A stretch of 64,000 nucleotides of DNA from Pseudomonas capeferrum (GTDB taxonomy: Bacteria; Pseudomonadota; Gammaproteobacteria; Pseudomonadales; Pseudomonadaceae): positions 2,169,714 through 2,233,713 of the forward strand of contig NZ_JMIT01000001.1 of the NCBI RefSeq assembly GCF_000731675.1, in the 5' to 3' direction. Positions within the stretch are counted from its first letter, which is position 1, and every line of letters begins with the position of its first letter. Made by a program: the position numbers and the translations under genes. The notes beneath the pieces were generated by a model. That model ran no database searches, had not been told where the DNA came from, and saw only the letters and a list, made by a program, of their open reading frames with translations. Of the stretch, positions 22,361 to 33,065 are shown piece after piece.

Positions 22361-23134
22361 TCAGTGCTTTTCAGTATCAGGATTGGCCACCGTACGGTTG
22401 ACCTTGGCCAGCGGCAGCGGCAGCAGTTTGCCCATGGGCTCGCGGCGTTCCAGGCGCAACGGCCGCAGGCCGACCACCATCTTGCGCGCCACCAGCAGGT
22501 ACACGCCGCCGCCGGAAATTTGCCAGCCGCCCGCCACCCGCTCCCAGCCTGCCAGGCGTTGCTGCCAGGCCGGCGAGGCAAGCGGCGGACGATAGCACCC
22601 GAAGCGGCGTTTCTCCAGCGCGAAGCCGAGCAGGTTGAGCCAGTCGCCAACCCGCGAAGGCGAGATGCAGCGGGCCTTGCGCAGGGCGCCATGGCTGAAC
22701 AGGTGGCGCATGCCCCAACTGCTCCAGGGGTTGATGCCGACAATCAGCAGGTGCCCACCCGGGCGAACGGCGCTGGCGGCCTCGCGCAACAAGCCATGGG
22801 GGGTGAGGCTGAAGTCCAGGCCATGCTGCAGCACCACCACGTCGGCAGCATGCTCGCTCAATGGCCAGGCCTGCTCTTCACAGACGATTTCCACGCCCGG
22901 CAAGGGTGCCCCGAGGCGCACGTTGCGCTGCACCTGGGGCGCGCTGGGCGGCGCTTCGGCACAGGGCCCATAGTGCACCAGGTAACCGCCAAAGAAGCGC
23001 CCCAGCTCTTCTTCCAGCAGTTTTTCCTCTTCTTTGAGCATCAACTGGCCGAGCGGGCCATTGAACCACTCACGGGCCAGGCTGATCAGCTCGACCCAAT
23101 CGGGGTCGGCCTGGGCAAAGGCTTGGTCGGTCAT
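22361..23134 (-). CDS. SAM-dependent methyltransferase, class I
   Basis: A 257-residue protein with a Methyltransf_11-like core: an [12 protein letters not shown] segment (about 97-108) and a [17 protein letters not shown] strand/loop (about 126-142). The usual glycine-rich motif I is poorly conserved. It sits between gloB (divergent) and rnhA in pseudomonads; the substrate is unknown. The ATG at 23134 (MTDQAF) has AGGGAGAA just upstream and is preferred over the longer frame to 23164. Confidence 0.82.
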   Translation of the reverse strand: MTDQAFAQADPDWVELISLAREWFNGPLGQLMLKEEEKLLEEELGRFFGGYLVHYGPCAEAPPSAPQVQRNVRLGAPLPGVEIVCEEQAWPLSEHAADVVVLQHGLDFSLTPHGLLREAASAVRPGGHLLIVGINPWSSWGMRHLFSHGALRKARCISPSRVGDWLNLLGFALEKRRFGCYRPPLASPAWQQRLAGWERVAGGWQISGGGVYLLVARKMVVGLRPLRLERREPMGKLLPLPLAKVNRTVANPDTEKH

Positions 23135-23219
23135 TGCGTTCTCCCTCGAAGGTTCTCGTGCCACGCCATCGCGGCTAAGATGCCCTCATGTCCCACGCTT
23201 GGCGATACGGATCCGCACC

Positions 23220-23999
23220 ATGATACAGATCGATGCTCTCCCCGCTTTCTCCGACAACTACATCTGGTTGTTACAGGATACTGCCAAACGCCGTTGCGCG
23301 GTGGTCGACCCCGGCGACGCCGGCCCAGTGGAACGTTGGCTGGCGGCCAACCCCGACTGGATATTGAGCGATATCCTCGTGACCCACCATCACAACGACC
23401 ATGTCGGCGGTGTCGAACGGCTCAAGCAATTGACCGGCGCCAAGGTCTACGGCCCGGCCAACGAGCAGATTCCCGCCCGCGACGCCGCACTGGCAGACGG
23501 CGATGAAATCAGCGTGCTGGGCTTGGCGTTCCAGGTCATCGGCGTACCTGGCCATACACTGGGGCATATCGCCTTTTACTCAGCGCAACCAGCCACACCC
23601 TTGCTGTTCAGTGGCGACACGCTGTTCGCCGCCGGTTGCGGGCGCATGTTCGAAGGCACTGCCGAACAGATGCACCCTTCCCTGCAGCGCCTGGCCGCCC
23701 TGCCGGCGCACACTGAGGTGTATTGCGCCCACGAATACACGCTGAGCAACCTGCGCTTTGCCAAGGCAGTGGAGCCACAAAACCCGCACGTTCTGCAGCG
23801 CTTCGACGAGGTTACCCGGCTACGCGCCGACAATCGCATCACATTGCCATCAACGATTGGCCTGGAACGGCTTACCAACCCCTTTATTCGCACGACTGAA
23901 ACATCCGTTAAACAAAAAGCAGACGAATGGAAGGGACATTCAAACACCACGCATGTCGCTGTTTTTGCTGCCTTGAGGTCTTGGAAGGACACCTTCTGA
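23220..23999 (+). CDS. gloB: Hydroxyacylglutathione hydrolase (glyoxalase II)
   Basis: Cytoplasmic binuclear metallo-beta-lactamase-fold enzyme that hydrolyses S-lactoylglutathione, finishing methylglyoxal detoxification. The 259-residue protein has the THHHNDH metal motif (H56, H58, D60, H61), a further metal His in GHTLGH, D in FSGDTLF, and H in YCAHEYT. The C-terminal glyoxalase II domain (NPFIRT) is present. The gene is divergent from the methyltransferase, with an 85-base gap. Confidence 0.95.
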   Translation: MIQIDALPAFSDNYIWLLQDTAKRRCAVVDPGDAGPVERWLAANPDWILSDILVTHHHNDHVGGVERLKQLTGAKVYGPANEQIPARDAALADGDEISVLGLAFQVIGVPGHTLGHIAFYSAQPATPLLFSGDTLFAAGCGRMFEGTAEQMHPSLQRLAALPAHTEVYCAHEYTLSNLRFAKAVEPQNPHVLQRFDEVTRLRADNRITLPSTIGLERLTNPFIRTTETSVKQKADEWKGHSNTTHVAVFAALRSWKDTF

Positions 24000-24026
24000 T
24001 AACCTCAAGATATATCGCATGTGAGG

Positions 24027-24064
24027 GTCAAAGGTTGACCAGGCCGGTAGCGGTTTCTAGAATC
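24027..24064 (+). promoter_or_regulatory. Sigma-70-type promoter of mltD with overlapping palindrome
   Basis: TTGACC (24036-24041) and TAGAAT (24059-24064) are separated by exactly 17 bases and lie 36 bases before the mltD start. The -35 box is the right arm of a perfect inverted repeat, GGTCAA-AGG-TTGACC (24027-24041), so a repressor or activator could bind there. Promoter strength is judged by eye only. Confidence 0.65.
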
Positions 24065-24099
24065 GCCGAAATTTTTCGCCCGGATACCTGTCCCAGCCG

Positions 24100-25530
24100 A
24101 TGTCTTCCCGTAGCCGCAGAACCTCTCATTCCGTCGCCCTGACGCGTCTGGCCCAAATCAGTGCGCTGGCCCTGGCCGCCACGTTGGTGGGCTGCCAGAG
24201 CACCCGTCAGCTCGACGAATCCGATAGCGTTCGCGCGCACAACTATCAGGCGCGGATCAAGCACAAGCCGGCCCCGCTACTGATCAAGCCGGCCGAGCAG
24301 GTGCCGCAGGACGTGTGGGAGCGCATGCGCCAGGGCTTCACCCTGCAGGACAGCATCGACGTCAACCCGCGCATCGAGCAGCAGCGCCTGTGGTTCGCCA
24401 GCAACCCGCGCTTCATCGAAAGCGCCGGCGAGCGCGGCAGCCTCTACCTGCACTACATCGTCGAGCGCCTCGAAGAACGCGATATGCCGCTGGAGCTGGC
24501 GCTGCTGCCAGCCATCGAAAGCGCCTACAACCCGATGGCCTACTCGCGCGCCCATGCGGCAGGCATGTGGCAGTTCATCCCGTCCACCGGCCGCCACTTC
24601 AACCTGCGCCAAACCAACTTCTATGACGGCCGTCGCGACGTGACCGCCTCGACCAACGCCGCGCTGGACTACCTGAGCCGCCTGCACGACATGTTCAACG
24701 GCGACTGGTTGCTGGCCCTGGCCGCCTACAATGCCGGTGAAGGCACGGTCAGCCGCGCCATCGAACGCAACGAAAAGCTCGGCCTGCCAACCGATTACTG
24801 GAACCTGCCCCTGCCGCAGGAAACCCGCGACTACGTGCCTAAACTGCTGGCCCTGTCGCAGGTGGTGTCCACTCCGGATGCCTATGGCGTCAACTTGAAC
24901 CCGATTGCCAACGAACCCTACTTCGAGGCGGTCGCCATCAATGATCGCCTCGACCTTTCGCGCGTTGCGGCGTTCGCCGACATCGACGAAGACGAGCTGA
25001 TCCAGCTCAACCCGGCCTTCAAGAAGCGCATGACTGTAGACGGCCCCCAGCAATTGCTGGTGCCCACCGCCAAGGCGCAACTGCTGTCCGCCAGCCTGTC
25101 CAACCTCAAGCCTGAGCAGTTGATCAGCCTGCAGCCGAACAAGGCCGTGTTCGCCCGCGCCGTGGCCGAAGCCAAGGCCCCAGTGGCAGCGCGCAGCTAC
25201 CGGGTCAAGCGTGGCGACAACCTGGGCAGCATTGCCAAGGCGAACCGCGTATCGGTCAGGGACATCAAGCGCTGGAACCGTATGTCCGGCAACAGCCTCC
25301 GGGCCGGCCAGGTACTGGCTCTGCGCGGCGGCAATGCGCCGAGTGCCGCCGGTAACCGGGTGGCGGCGTCCTCGAAACGCTCGACCCAGTACAAAGTACG
25401 CAAGGGTGACTCGCTGTACCTGGTGGCCAAGCGTTTCAATGTCGAAATGAAACACCTCAAGCGCTGGAACCCGCGCAGCGGGCATGCGCTCAAGCCAGGG
25501 CAGACGCTGACCGTTTACCTCTCTCACTGA
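24100..25530 (+). CDS. mltD: Membrane-bound lytic murein transglycosylase D
   Basis: Lipoprotein that cleaves peptidoglycan glycan strands to 1,6-anhydromuropeptides. The 476-residue protein has a lipobox ending ATLVGC with lipidated C32, an SLT domain (about 110-270) with the catalytic Glu in AIESAYNP and MWQFIPSTGRHF, and two C-terminal LysM murein-binding repeats (about 366-410 and 430-473). It has its own promoter and an intrinsic terminator. The peptide importer genes begin 165 bases downstream. Confidence 0.95.
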   Translation: MSSRSRRTSHSVALTRLAQISALALAATLVGCQSTRQLDESDSVRAHNYQARIKHKPAPLLIKPAEQVPQDVWERMRQGFTLQDSIDVNPRIEQQRLWFASNPRFIESAGERGSLYLHYIVERLEERDMPLELALLPAIESAYNPMAYSRAHAAGMWQFIPSTGRHFNLRQTNFYDGRRDVTASTNAALDYLSRLHDMFNGDWLLALAAYNAGEGTVSRAIERNEKLGLPTDYWNLPLPQETRDYVPKLLALSQVVSTPDAYGVNLNPIANEPYFEAVAINDRLDLSRVAAFADIDEDELIQLNPAFKKRMTVDGPQQLLVPTAKAQLLSASLSNLKPEQLISLQPNKAVFARAVAEAKAPVAARSYRVKRGDNLGSIAKANRVSVRDIKRWNRMSGNSLRAGQVLALRGGNAPSAAGNRVAASSKRSTQYKVRKGDSLYLVAKRFNVEMKHLKRWNPRSGHALKPGQTLTVYLSH

Positions 25531-25541
25531 TGTAATGCCAG

Positions 25542-25588
25542 GGGCCGCTTTGCGGCCCTTTCGCGACGCAAGGCCGCTCCTGCAGGTT
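25542..25588 (+). terminator. Terminator of mltD fused to a REP sequence
   Basis: GGGCCGC (25542-25548) pairs with GCGGCCC (25552-25558) around TTT and is followed by a short T-run (25559-25561). A single REP-like sequence continues directly (25559-25588, core GCAAGGCCGCTCCTGCAGG), matching the repeat between ldcA and dnaQ. Confidence 0.65.
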
Positions 25589-25695
25589 TAGCTTTCCTCA
25601 AACGATCAACCGCCTTCAAAACCTCTCTTTTTCCAACCCCACCAAGCTGTTACTGTACTCGATCAAAGCCCAACGCCTCTGGATCGGATGCCGAC

Positions 25696-27525
25696 TTGAT
25701 ACGTCCCCTCCTGCTGTCACTCAGCCTGGCCTTGAGCTTTCCCGCCGTCGCGATGGTGAGCGAAAGCCACGGATACGCGCAGTTCGGCATGCTCAAGTAC
25801 CCAGCCACATTCACCCACTTCGACTGGGTCAACCCGCAAGCGCCCAAAGGCGGCACCTTGCGGGCCATGGCATTCGGTACCTTCGACACGCTCAACCCTT
25901 ACACCTTCAAGGGTTCGAGCCCGATTACCACGCCGAACTTCCAGCAGTACGGCATCAGCGAACTGAACGAACCGCTGATGATCGGCACCGGGCAGTACGA
26001 CCCCTCGGGCGACGAACCCACCTCCAGCTACGGCCTGATCGCGCGCTCGGTGGAGTACAGCGAAGACCGCAGCTGGGTGGTGTTCAACCTGCGCCCGCAG
26101 GCACGCTTCCATGACGGCCGCCCGATCACCGCGGCGGACGTGGCGTTCTCCTATCGCACACTGCTCAAGGATGGCCACCCCATCTACCGCACCAACCTGC
26201 AAGAAGTGCAGCGGGTGGACATCCTCGGCCCCCTGCGTATTCGCTTTGTCTTCAAGCGTGCCGGCAACCCGCTGCTGATCCTGCGCCTGGGTGAAATGCC
26301 GGTGTTGCCCAAGCACTACTGGCAAGGCCGCGACTTCAAGGCCACCACCTTCGAGCCGCCGCTGGGCAGTGGGCCCTATCGCATCACCCAGGTGTTGCCC
26401 GGGCGCCGCCTGGTGTTCGAGCGGGTAAAGAACTACTGGGGCAAGGACCTTGCGGTCAACCGCGGCAAGTACAACTTCAACCGGGTCGAGTACGAGTTCT
26501 ACCGCGACGCCACCGTGGCGTTCGAGGCGTTCAAGGCCGGTGAGTTCGACATCTACATCGAGCACCAGGCAAAGAACTGGGCCAATGGCTACAACTTCCC
26601 GGCGGTACGCCGTGGCGATGTGATCAAGGCACAGATCCCGCACCGCATCCCAACCCAGACCCAAGGCCTGTTCATGAACAGCCGCAGGGTTGCCTTCAGC
26701 GACCCCCGAGTGCGCCAGGCGCTGGGGCTGATGCTCGACTTCGAGTGGACCAACCGCGCCCTGTTCAGCAGCGCCTACCGCCGCTCGACCAGCTATTACC
26801 CCAACAGCGAATTCGCCGCCACCGGCCTGCCCACCGGCAAGGAGTGGCTGTTGCTGGCACCGTTCCGTGACCAGTTGCCGGAAAAACTGTTCAGCGAACC
26901 CTACAAGGTCAGCCAGACCGACGGCCGCGGCATCAACCGCCAGACCCTGCGCGAGGCCCTGAGCCTGCTTGGCGAAGCCGGCTGGAAGCTGAACGGCCAG
27001 CGCCTGGTGGACAGCAAAGGCCAGCAACTGCGCCTGGAGTTGCTGCTGGTTAACCCCAACCTCGAACGCATCCTGCAACCTTATGTCGAAAATCTGTCCA
27101 GCATCGGTATCGACGCACGCTTGCGTACCGTGGACCGCGCCCAGTACAAACAACGCCTGGACCAGTTCGATTTCGACATGATTCTGATGACCCTGAACCA
27201 GACCTTGAGCCCCGGCCTCGAACAGTGGCTGTACTTTCACTCAAGCCAGGCCTCGACCAAAGGCAGCAAGAACTATGCTGGGGTCAAGGACCCGGTGGTC
27301 GACCACCTGCTCGACACCTTGCTCGCCGCGCGCACCCGCGATGACCAGGTGGCCGCCGCCCGCGCCCTGGACCGCGTGCTTTCATGGCAGTACTACATGA
27401 TCCCCAACTGGTACCTCGACAATCACCGCCTGGCCTACCGCAACCGGTTCGCCTTTGTCACCACGCCGCCCTATACCCTGGGGCTGAACAGCTGGTGGAT
27501 CAAGACTTCGGAGAAAGCCCAATGA
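25696..27525 (+). CDS. nppA1: Peptide ABC importer substrate-binding protein 1
   Basis: Periplasmic binding protein of the DppA/OppA/YejA (SBP family 5) class. It is the first gene of a five-gene importer corresponding in order and position after mltD to P. aeruginosa nppA1A2BCD, a YejABEF-type system reported to import peptidyl-nucleoside antibiotics and peptides. The 609-residue protein has a signal peptide (about 1-19, ends FPAVA) and family segment VNPQAPKGGTLR. The start is TTG at 25696: no ATG or GTG is available in frame. A 3-codon ATG frame (25688) ends in a TGA that overlaps this TTG. Confidence 0.88.
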   Translation: MIRPLLLSLSLALSFPAVAMVSESHGYAQFGMLKYPATFTHFDWVNPQAPKGGTLRAMAFGTFDTLNPYTFKGSSPITTPNFQQYGISELNEPLMIGTGQYDPSGDEPTSSYGLIARSVEYSEDRSWVVFNLRPQARFHDGRPITAADVAFSYRTLLKDGHPIYRTNLQEVQRVDILGPLRIRFVFKRAGNPLLILRLGEMPVLPKHYWQGRDFKATTFEPPLGSGPYRITQVLPGRRLVFERVKNYWGKDLAVNRGKYNFNRVEYEFYRDATVAFEAFKAGEFDIYIEHQAKNWANGYNFPAVRRGDVIKAQIPHRIPTQTQGLFMNSRRVAFSDPRVRQALGLMLDFEWTNRALFSSAYRRSTSYYPNSEFAATGLPTGKEWLLLAPFRDQLPEKLFSEPYKVSQTDGRGINRQTLREALSLLGEAGWKLNGQRLVDSKGQQLRLELLLVNPNLERILQPYVENLSSIGIDARLRTVDRAQYKQRLDQFDFDMILMTLNQTLSPGLEQWLYFHSSQASTKGSKNYAGVKDPVVDHLLDTLLAARTRDDQVAAARALDRVLSWQYYMIPNWYLDNHRLAYRNRFAFVTTPPYTLGLNSWWIKTSEKAQ

Positions 27526-29357
27526 TGCCAACGCACCGCCTGCGCCGGCTGGCCGGCAGCCTGCTGCTGGCCTGCCTGAGCCTTCCGGCCCTGGCCGCGC
27601 CGCAACACGCGCTTACGCTCTACGACGAGGCGCCCAAGTACCCGGCCAACTTCCAGCACTTCGACTACGTCAACCCGGATGCCCCCAAGGGCGGCACCTT
27701 CCGCCAGTCCAGCTTCGGTGGCTTCGACAGCCTCAACCCGTTCATCAACAAGGGCGTGTCGGCCGAGAACATCAGCGTCATCTACGACACGTTGATGCGC
27801 CAGAGCCTGGACGAGCCGTTCACCGAATACGGCCTGGTCGCCGGCAAGATCGAAAAGGCCCCGGACAACAGCTGGGTACGCTTCTACCTGCGCCCCGAAG
27901 CGCGCTTCCATGACGGCCACCCGATGCGCGCTGAGGATGTGGTGTTCACCTTCAACGCCCTGATCAAGGACGGCGCACCGCTGTACCGCCAATACTACGG
28001 CGACGTCGCCGAAGTGGTCGCCGAAGACCCGCTACGGGTGCTGTTCAAGTTCAAGCACCAGAACAACCGCGAACTGCCGCTGATTCTGGGCCAACTGCCG
28101 GTACTGCCCAAGCACTGGTACGAAAGCCGCGAGTTCAACCGCGGCAACCTGGAAATCCCCCTGGGCAGCGGCCCGTACAAGGTCGCCGAGGTCAAGGCCG
28201 GGCGCACCATCCGCTACGAGCGGGTCAAGGACTACTGGGCCAAGGACCTGCCGATCAACCGCGGCCAGTTCAACTTCGATGCCATGACCTTCGACTCCTA
28301 CCGCGACACGGCCGTCGCACTGGAGGCATTGAAGGCCGGGGCGTTCGACTATGCGCTGGAGGTCAGCGCAAAAAACTGGGCCACCGCCTACAACGTCCCG
28401 GCGGTCCGCGATGGCCGCCTGATCAAGGAAGAGCTGCCCAACGGCAACCCCACCGGCATGCAGGGCTTCATTTTCAACCTGCGCAAACCGGTGTTCCAGG
28501 ACATCCGCGTGCGCCAGGCGCTAAGCCTGCTGCTGGACTTCGAGTGGACCAACAAGCAGCTGTTCAACGGTGCCTACACCCGCACCGGCAGCTACTTCGA
28601 AAACTCCGACATGGCCGCCCGGGGCGTGCCCACGCCTGACGAGCTGAAAATTCTCGAACCGCTGCGCGGCAAAGTGCCCGAGCAAGTCTTCAGCGAGGCT
28701 TTCCACAACCCGGTCACCGACGCCAGCGGCATGATCCGCGAACAGCAGCGCCAGGCCTACAAGCTGCTTCAGGACGCCGGCTGGAAGATCGTCGAGGAAA
28801 AGATGGTCGACAAGGACGGCAAGCCGGTGTCCATCGAGTTTCTGCTGGCCCAGACCGAGTTCGAGCGCATCCTGCTGCCGTTCAAGCGTAACCTCGCCGA
28901 CCTGGGCATTGACCTGAACATCCGCCGGGTCGACGTTTCGCAGTACATCACCCGCCTGCGCTCTCGCGACTTCGACATGATCGTCGGGGGTTACCCGCAG
29001 TCCAATTCGCCGGGCAACGAACAGCGCGAGTTCTGGTCCAGTGCCGCTGCCGACAACCCTGGCAGCCGCAACTTCATCGGCCTGCGCGACCCGGCCATCG
29101 ACCAGTTGGTAGAGCAGTTGATCAATGCCGAATCACGCCAGAGCCTGATCAACCATGCGCGCGCACTCGACCGGGTACTGCTGTGGGGCTACTACGTGAT
29201 CCCCAACTGGCACATCAAGACCTGGCGCGTGGCCTACTGGAACCACATCGGCCACCCCAAGGTGTCGCCCAAGTACGACATCGGCATCGACACCTGGTGG
29301 ATCAAGCCCGGCGTGACCCCGGCTGTCAGCGACGCCACCCCGGCCGAGGCCAACTGA
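27522..29357 (+). CDS. nppA2: Peptide ABC importer substrate-binding protein 2
   Basis: Second SBP family 5 protein (611 residues), clearly paralogous to the preceding gene: both contain [30 protein letters not shown]-like N-termini, a FHDG motif and a LNSWWIK/IDTWWIK-type C-terminus. A signal peptide ends near LPALAAPQ. The start overlaps the nppA1 stop as ATGATG at 27522-27527; either ATG could serve. Two binding proteins feeding one permease suggests widened substrate range. Confidence 0.88.
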   Translation: MMPTHRLRRLAGSLLLACLSLPALAAPQHALTLYDEAPKYPANFQHFDYVNPDAPKGGTFRQSSFGGFDSLNPFINKGVSAENISVIYDTLMRQSLDEPFTEYGLVAGKIEKAPDNSWVRFYLRPEARFHDGHPMRAEDVVFTFNALIKDGAPLYRQYYGDVAEVVAEDPLRVLFKFKHQNNRELPLILGQLPVLPKHWYESREFNRGNLEIPLGSGPYKVAEVKAGRTIRYERVKDYWAKDLPINRGQFNFDAMTFDSYRDTAVALEALKAGAFDYALEVSAKNWATAYNVPAVRDGRLIKEELPNGNPTGMQGFIFNLRKPVFQDIRVRQALSLLLDFEWTNKQLFNGAYTRTGSYFENSDMAARGVPTPDELKILEPLRGKVPEQVFSEAFHNPVTDASGMIREQQRQAYKLLQDAGWKIVEEKMVDKDGKPVSIEFLLAQTEFERILLPFKRNLADLGIDLNIRRVDVSQYITRLRSRDFDMIVGGYPQSNSPGNEQREFWSSAAADNPGSRNFIGLRDPAIDQLVEQLINAESRQSLINHARALDRVLLWGYYVIPNWHIKTWRVAYWNHIGHPKVSPKYDIGIDTWWIKPGVTPAVSDATPAEAN

Positions 29358-29358
29358 G

Positions 29359-30432
29359 ATGCTGGCCTATATCCTGCGCCGCCTGCTGCTGATCATCCCG
29401 ACCCTGTTCGGCATCCTGGTCATCAACTTCATCATCGTCCAGGCCGCGCCTGGCGGCCCGGTCGAGCAGATGATCGCCAAGCTCGAAGGCTTCGAAGGCG
29501 CCACCAGCCGCATCGCCGGTGGCGGTGCCGAGGTCTCCGTGGCCGGCTCCAGCTACCGCGGCGCCCAGGGCCTGGACCCGGCATTGGTCGCCGAGATCGA
29601 GCGCATGTACGGCTTCGACAAATCGCCGCCTGAACGCCTGTGGATCATGGTCAAGAACTACGCCCAGCTGGACTTCGGCGACAGCTTCTTCCGCGATGCC
29701 AAGGTCATCGACCTGATCATCGAGAAGATGCCGGTGTCGATCTCACTGGGGTTGTGGAGCACGCTGATCATGTACCTGGTGTCTATCCCGCTAGGCATCG
29801 CCAAGGCCGTGCGCCACGGCAGCCACTTCGATGTCTGGACCAGCTCGGCGATCATCGTCGGCTATGCCATCCCGGCGTTCCTGTTCGCCATCCTGCTGAT
29901 CGTGCTGTTCGCCGGCGGCAGTTACTTCGACTGGTTCCCGCTGCGCGGGCTGACCTCGAACAACTTCGACGAGCTGTCCACCACCGGCAAGGTGCTGGAC
30001 TACTTCTGGCACCTGGTATTGCCCATCACCGCGCTGGTCATCGGCAACTTCGCCACCATGACCCTGCTGACCAAAAACAGCTTCCTCGACGAGATCAACA
30101 AGCAGTACGTGGTCACCGCCAAGGCCAAGGGCCTGAGCCGCTCACGGGTGCTGTACGGGCATGTGTTCCGTAACGCCATGCTGCTGGTGATCGCCGGCTT
30201 CCCTTCGGCCTTCATCGGCATCTTCTTCACAGGCTCGCTGCTGATCGAGGTGATCTTCTCGCTCGACGGCCTGGGCCTGATGAGCTTCGAGGCGGCGATC
30301 AACCGCGACTACCCGGTGGTCTTCGGCACCCTGTTCATCTTCACCCTGCTCGGGCTGGTGGTGAAACTGATCGGCGACCTGACCTACACCCTGGTCGATC
30401 CACGTATCGACTTCGCCAGCCGGGAGCACTGA
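29359..30432 (+). CDS. nppB: Peptide ABC importer permease 1 (YejB-like)
   Basis: Inner-membrane permease of the DppB/OppB class (357 residues, six transmembrane helices). It has the N-terminal [19 protein letters not shown] signature, a periplasmic loop (about 40-115), and the coupling EAA-type loop ([22 protein letters not shown]) that contacts the ATPase. It starts one base after the nppA2 stop. Confidence 0.93.
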   Translation: MLAYILRRLLLIIPTLFGILVINFIIVQAAPGGPVEQMIAKLEGFEGATSRIAGGGAEVSVAGSSYRGAQGLDPALVAEIERMYGFDKSPPERLWIMVKNYAQLDFGDSFFRDAKVIDLIIEKMPVSISLGLWSTLIMYLVSIPLGIAKAVRHGSHFDVWTSSAIIVGYAIPAFLFAILLIVLFAGGSYFDWFPLRGLTSNNFDELSTTGKVLDYFWHLVLPITALVIGNFATMTLLTKNSFLDEINKQYVVTAKAKGLSRSRVLYGHVFRNAMLLVIAGFPSAFIGIFFTGSLLIEVIFSLDGLGLMSFEAAINRDYPVVFGTLFIFTLLGLVVKLIGDLTYTLVDPRIDFASREH

Positions 30433-30433
30433 C

Positions 30434-31453
30434 ATGGCCTTGTCCCCTCTCAACCGACGGCGCTTCGAGCGCTTCAAGGCCAACCGCCGAGGTTGGTGGT
30501 CGTTGTGGCTGTTCCTCATCCTGTTCGGCCTGAGCCTGGGTGCCGAGCTGATCGCCAACGACAAACCGATTGCCGTGCGCTACGACGGCGAGTGGTACTT
30601 CCCCGCCTTCAAGCGCTACCCAGAGACGACCTTCGGCGGCGAGTTCCCGCTGGAAGCCAACTACAAAAGCCCGTACATCCGCGAGCTGCTGGCCAACAAG
30701 GACAGCTTCGTGCTGTGGGCGCCGATCCCGTTCAGCTACCAGAGCATCAACTACGACCTCAAGGTGCCGGCGCCGGCCCCACCTTCGGCGGACAACTGGC
30801 TGGGCACCGACGACCAGGGCCGCGACGTGATGGCGCGAGTGATCTACGGCTTCCGCGTTTCAGTGCTGTTCGCCCTGACGCTGACCATCCTCAGCTCCAT
30901 CATCGGCGTCATCGCCGGCGCCCTGCAGGGGTTCTACGGGGGCTGGGTGGACCTTGCCGGCCAGCGCTTCCTGGAAATCTGGTCGGGGTTGCCGGTGCTG
31001 TACCTGCTGATCATCCTCGCCAGTTTCGTGCAGCCCAACTTCTGGTGGCTGCTGGGGATCATGCTGCTGTTCTCGTGGATGAGCCTGGTGGACGTGGTGC
31101 GCGCCGAGTTCCTGCGTGGCCGCAACCTCGAATACGTGCGCGCCGCCCGCGCCTTGGGCATGCGCAACGGCGCGATCATGTACCGGCACATCCTGCCCAA
31201 CGCGATGATCTCGACCATGACCTTCATGCCGTTCATCCTCACGGGCGCCATCGGCACGCTGACCGCCCTGGACTTCCTCGGCTTCGGCCTGCCCGCCGGC
31301 TCGCCGTCGCTGGGCGAGCTGGTCGCCCAGGGCAAATCCAACCTGCAGGCGCCGTGGCTTGGCATCAGTGCTTTCGCCGTGCTGGCGGTGATGCTGAGCT
31401 TGCTGGTGTTCATCGGTGAATCCGCCCGCGATGCCTTCGACCCAAGGAAATGA
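30434..31453 (+). CDS. nppC: Peptide ABC importer permease 2 (YejE-like)
   Basis: DppC/OppC-class inner-membrane permease (339 residues). It carries the OppC-N segment (RRFERFKANRRGWWSLWLF), a large periplasmic insertion typical of YejE, the LGTDDQGRDVMARVIYG motif, and an EAA loop (ARALGMRNGAIMYRHILPNAM). It follows nppB with a one-base gap. Confidence 0.93.
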   Translation: MALSPLNRRRFERFKANRRGWWSLWLFLILFGLSLGAELIANDKPIAVRYDGEWYFPAFKRYPETTFGGEFPLEANYKSPYIRELLANKDSFVLWAPIPFSYQSINYDLKVPAPAPPSADNWLGTDDQGRDVMARVIYGFRVSVLFALTLTILSSIIGVIAGALQGFYGGWVDLAGQRFLEIWSGLPVLYLLIILASFVQPNFWWLLGIMLLFSWMSLVDVVRAEFLRGRNLEYVRAARALGMRNGAIMYRHILPNAMISTMTFMPFILTGAIGTLTALDFLGFGLPAGSPSLGELVAQGKSNLQAPWLGISAFAVLAVMLSLLVFIGESARDAFDPRK

Positions 31454-31454
31454 C

Positions 31455-33065
31455 ATGAGCGAACACAACCTGATCGAAGTGCGTGATCTTGCGGTGGAGT
31501 TCGTCACCGGCGAGCAGGTCAACCGCGTGGTCGACGGCATCAGCTTCGACATCCGCAAGGGCGAGACCCTGGCCCTGGTCGGCGAGAGCGGCTCGGGCAA
31601 GTCGGTGACCGCCCACTCGATCCTGCGCCTGCTGCCCTACCCCCTCGCCCGCCACCCCAGCGGCAGCATCCACTACGAGGGCAAGGACCTGCTGCAGCAG
31701 AGCGAGAAGGCCCTGCGGCATATTCGTGGCAACCGCATTGCGATGATCTTCCAGGAGCCGATGACCTCGCTGAACCCCTTGCACTGCATCGAGAAGCAGA
31801 TCAACGAGATCCTCTTGCTGCACAAGGGCCTGACCGGCAAGCAAGCCACCGCACGGACCCTGGAACTGCTCGAGCTGGTGGGTATTCCCGACCCCCACAA
31901 ACGCCTCAAGGCACTGCCCCATGAACTGTCGGGCGGCCAGCGCCAGCGGGTGATGATCGCCATGGCGCTGGCCAACGAGCCGGAGTTGCTGATTGCCGAT
32001 GAACCGACCACGGCGCTGGATGTGACCGTGCAGTTGAAGATTCTCGACCTGCTCAAGGAACTGCAGGCGCGGCTGGGGATGGCGCTGCTGTTGATCAGCC
32101 ATGACCTCAACCTGGTGCGGCGGATCGCCCACCGCGTGTGCGTGATGCAACGTGGGCAGATTGTCGAGCAGGCCGATTGCGCGACGCTGTTCAGTGCGCC
32201 GCAGCATCACTACACGCAGATGCTGATCAATGCCGAACCAAGCGGCCAGCCTGCCCACAACCCGGTCGGTGCGCCGTTGCTTGAAGTGGATGACCTCAAG
32301 GTCTGGTTCCCGATCAAGAAAGGCTTCTTGCGGCGCACGGTCGACCATGTGAAGGCGGTGGACGGCATCAACTTCAGCTTGCCCCAGGGGCAGACGCTGG
32401 GGATTGTCGGTGAGAGTGGCTCGGGCAAATCGACGCTCGGGCTGGCCATCTTGCGCTTGATTTCAAGCCAGGGCGGCATTCGCTTTCATGGCCAGCACCT
32501 CGAAGGGTTGAACCAGAAGGAAGTGCGCCCGCTGCGGCGGCAGATGCAGGTGGTGTTCCAGGACCCGTTCGGCAGCCTGAGCCCACGCATGTGCGTGGCG
32601 GACATCGTGGGCGAAGGGCTACGGATTCACCGCATCGGTACGGCTGAAGAGCAAGAGGCGGCGATCATTGCGGCGCTGGAGGAAGTGGGGCTGGACCCGC
32701 GCACCCGGCACCGCTACCCGCACGAGTTCTCCGGCGGCCAGCGCCAGCGCATTGCGATTGCACGGGCGCTGGTGTTGAAGCCGGCGTTGATTCTGCTGGA
32801 TGAGCCGACGTCGGCGCTGGACCGGACGGTGCAGCGGCAGGTGGTGGAGTTGCTGCGCAGCCTGCAGCAGAAGTACAACCTGACCTACCTGTTCATCAGC
32901 CACGACCTGGCAGTGGTCAAGGCGTTGAGCCATCAGCTGATGGTGATCAAGCAGGGGCAGGTGGTGGAGCAAGGGGATGCGCAGGCCATCTTCCATGCGC
33001 CGCAGCATGCGTATACGCGGCAGTTGCTGGAAGCGGCATTTTTGGAAGTTGATACATCAGGCTGA
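31455..33065 (+). CDS. nppD: Peptide ABC importer double ATPase (YejF-like)
   Basis: Cytoplasmic ATPase with two ABC cassettes in 536 residues, as in YejF/Dpp-Opp fusions. Each half has Walker A GESGSGKS, an ABC signature (LSGGQRQR near 157 and FSGGQRQR near 425), Walker B and the oligopeptide-transporter C-terminal extension. The ATG at 31455 is one base after the nppC stop; the frame is open earlier but inside nppC. It ends the operon; the synteny with P. aeruginosa, where fabI follows, appears to stop here. Confidence 0.93.
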   Translation: MSEHNLIEVRDLAVEFVTGEQVNRVVDGISFDIRKGETLALVGESGSGKSVTAHSILRLLPYPLARHPSGSIHYEGKDLLQQSEKALRHIRGNRIAMIFQEPMTSLNPLHCIEKQINEILLLHKGLTGKQATARTLELLELVGIPDPHKRLKALPHELSGGQRQRVMIAMALANEPELLIADEPTTALDVTVQLKILDLLKELQARLGMALLLISHDLNLVRRIAHRVCVMQRGQIVEQADCATLFSAPQHHYTQMLINAEPSGQPAHNPVGAPLLEVDDLKVWFPIKKGFLRRTVDHVKAVDGINFSLPQGQTLGIVGESGSGKSTLGLAILRLISSQGGIRFHGQHLEGLNQKEVRPLRRQMQVVFQDPFGSLSPRMCVADIVGEGLRIHRIGTAEEQEAAIIAALEEVGLDPRTRHRYPHEFSGGQRQRIAIARALVLKPALILLDEPTSALDRTVQRQVVELLRSLQQKYNLTYLFISHDLAVVKALSHQLMVIKQGQVVEQGDAQAIFHAPQHAYTRQLLEAAFLEVDTSG

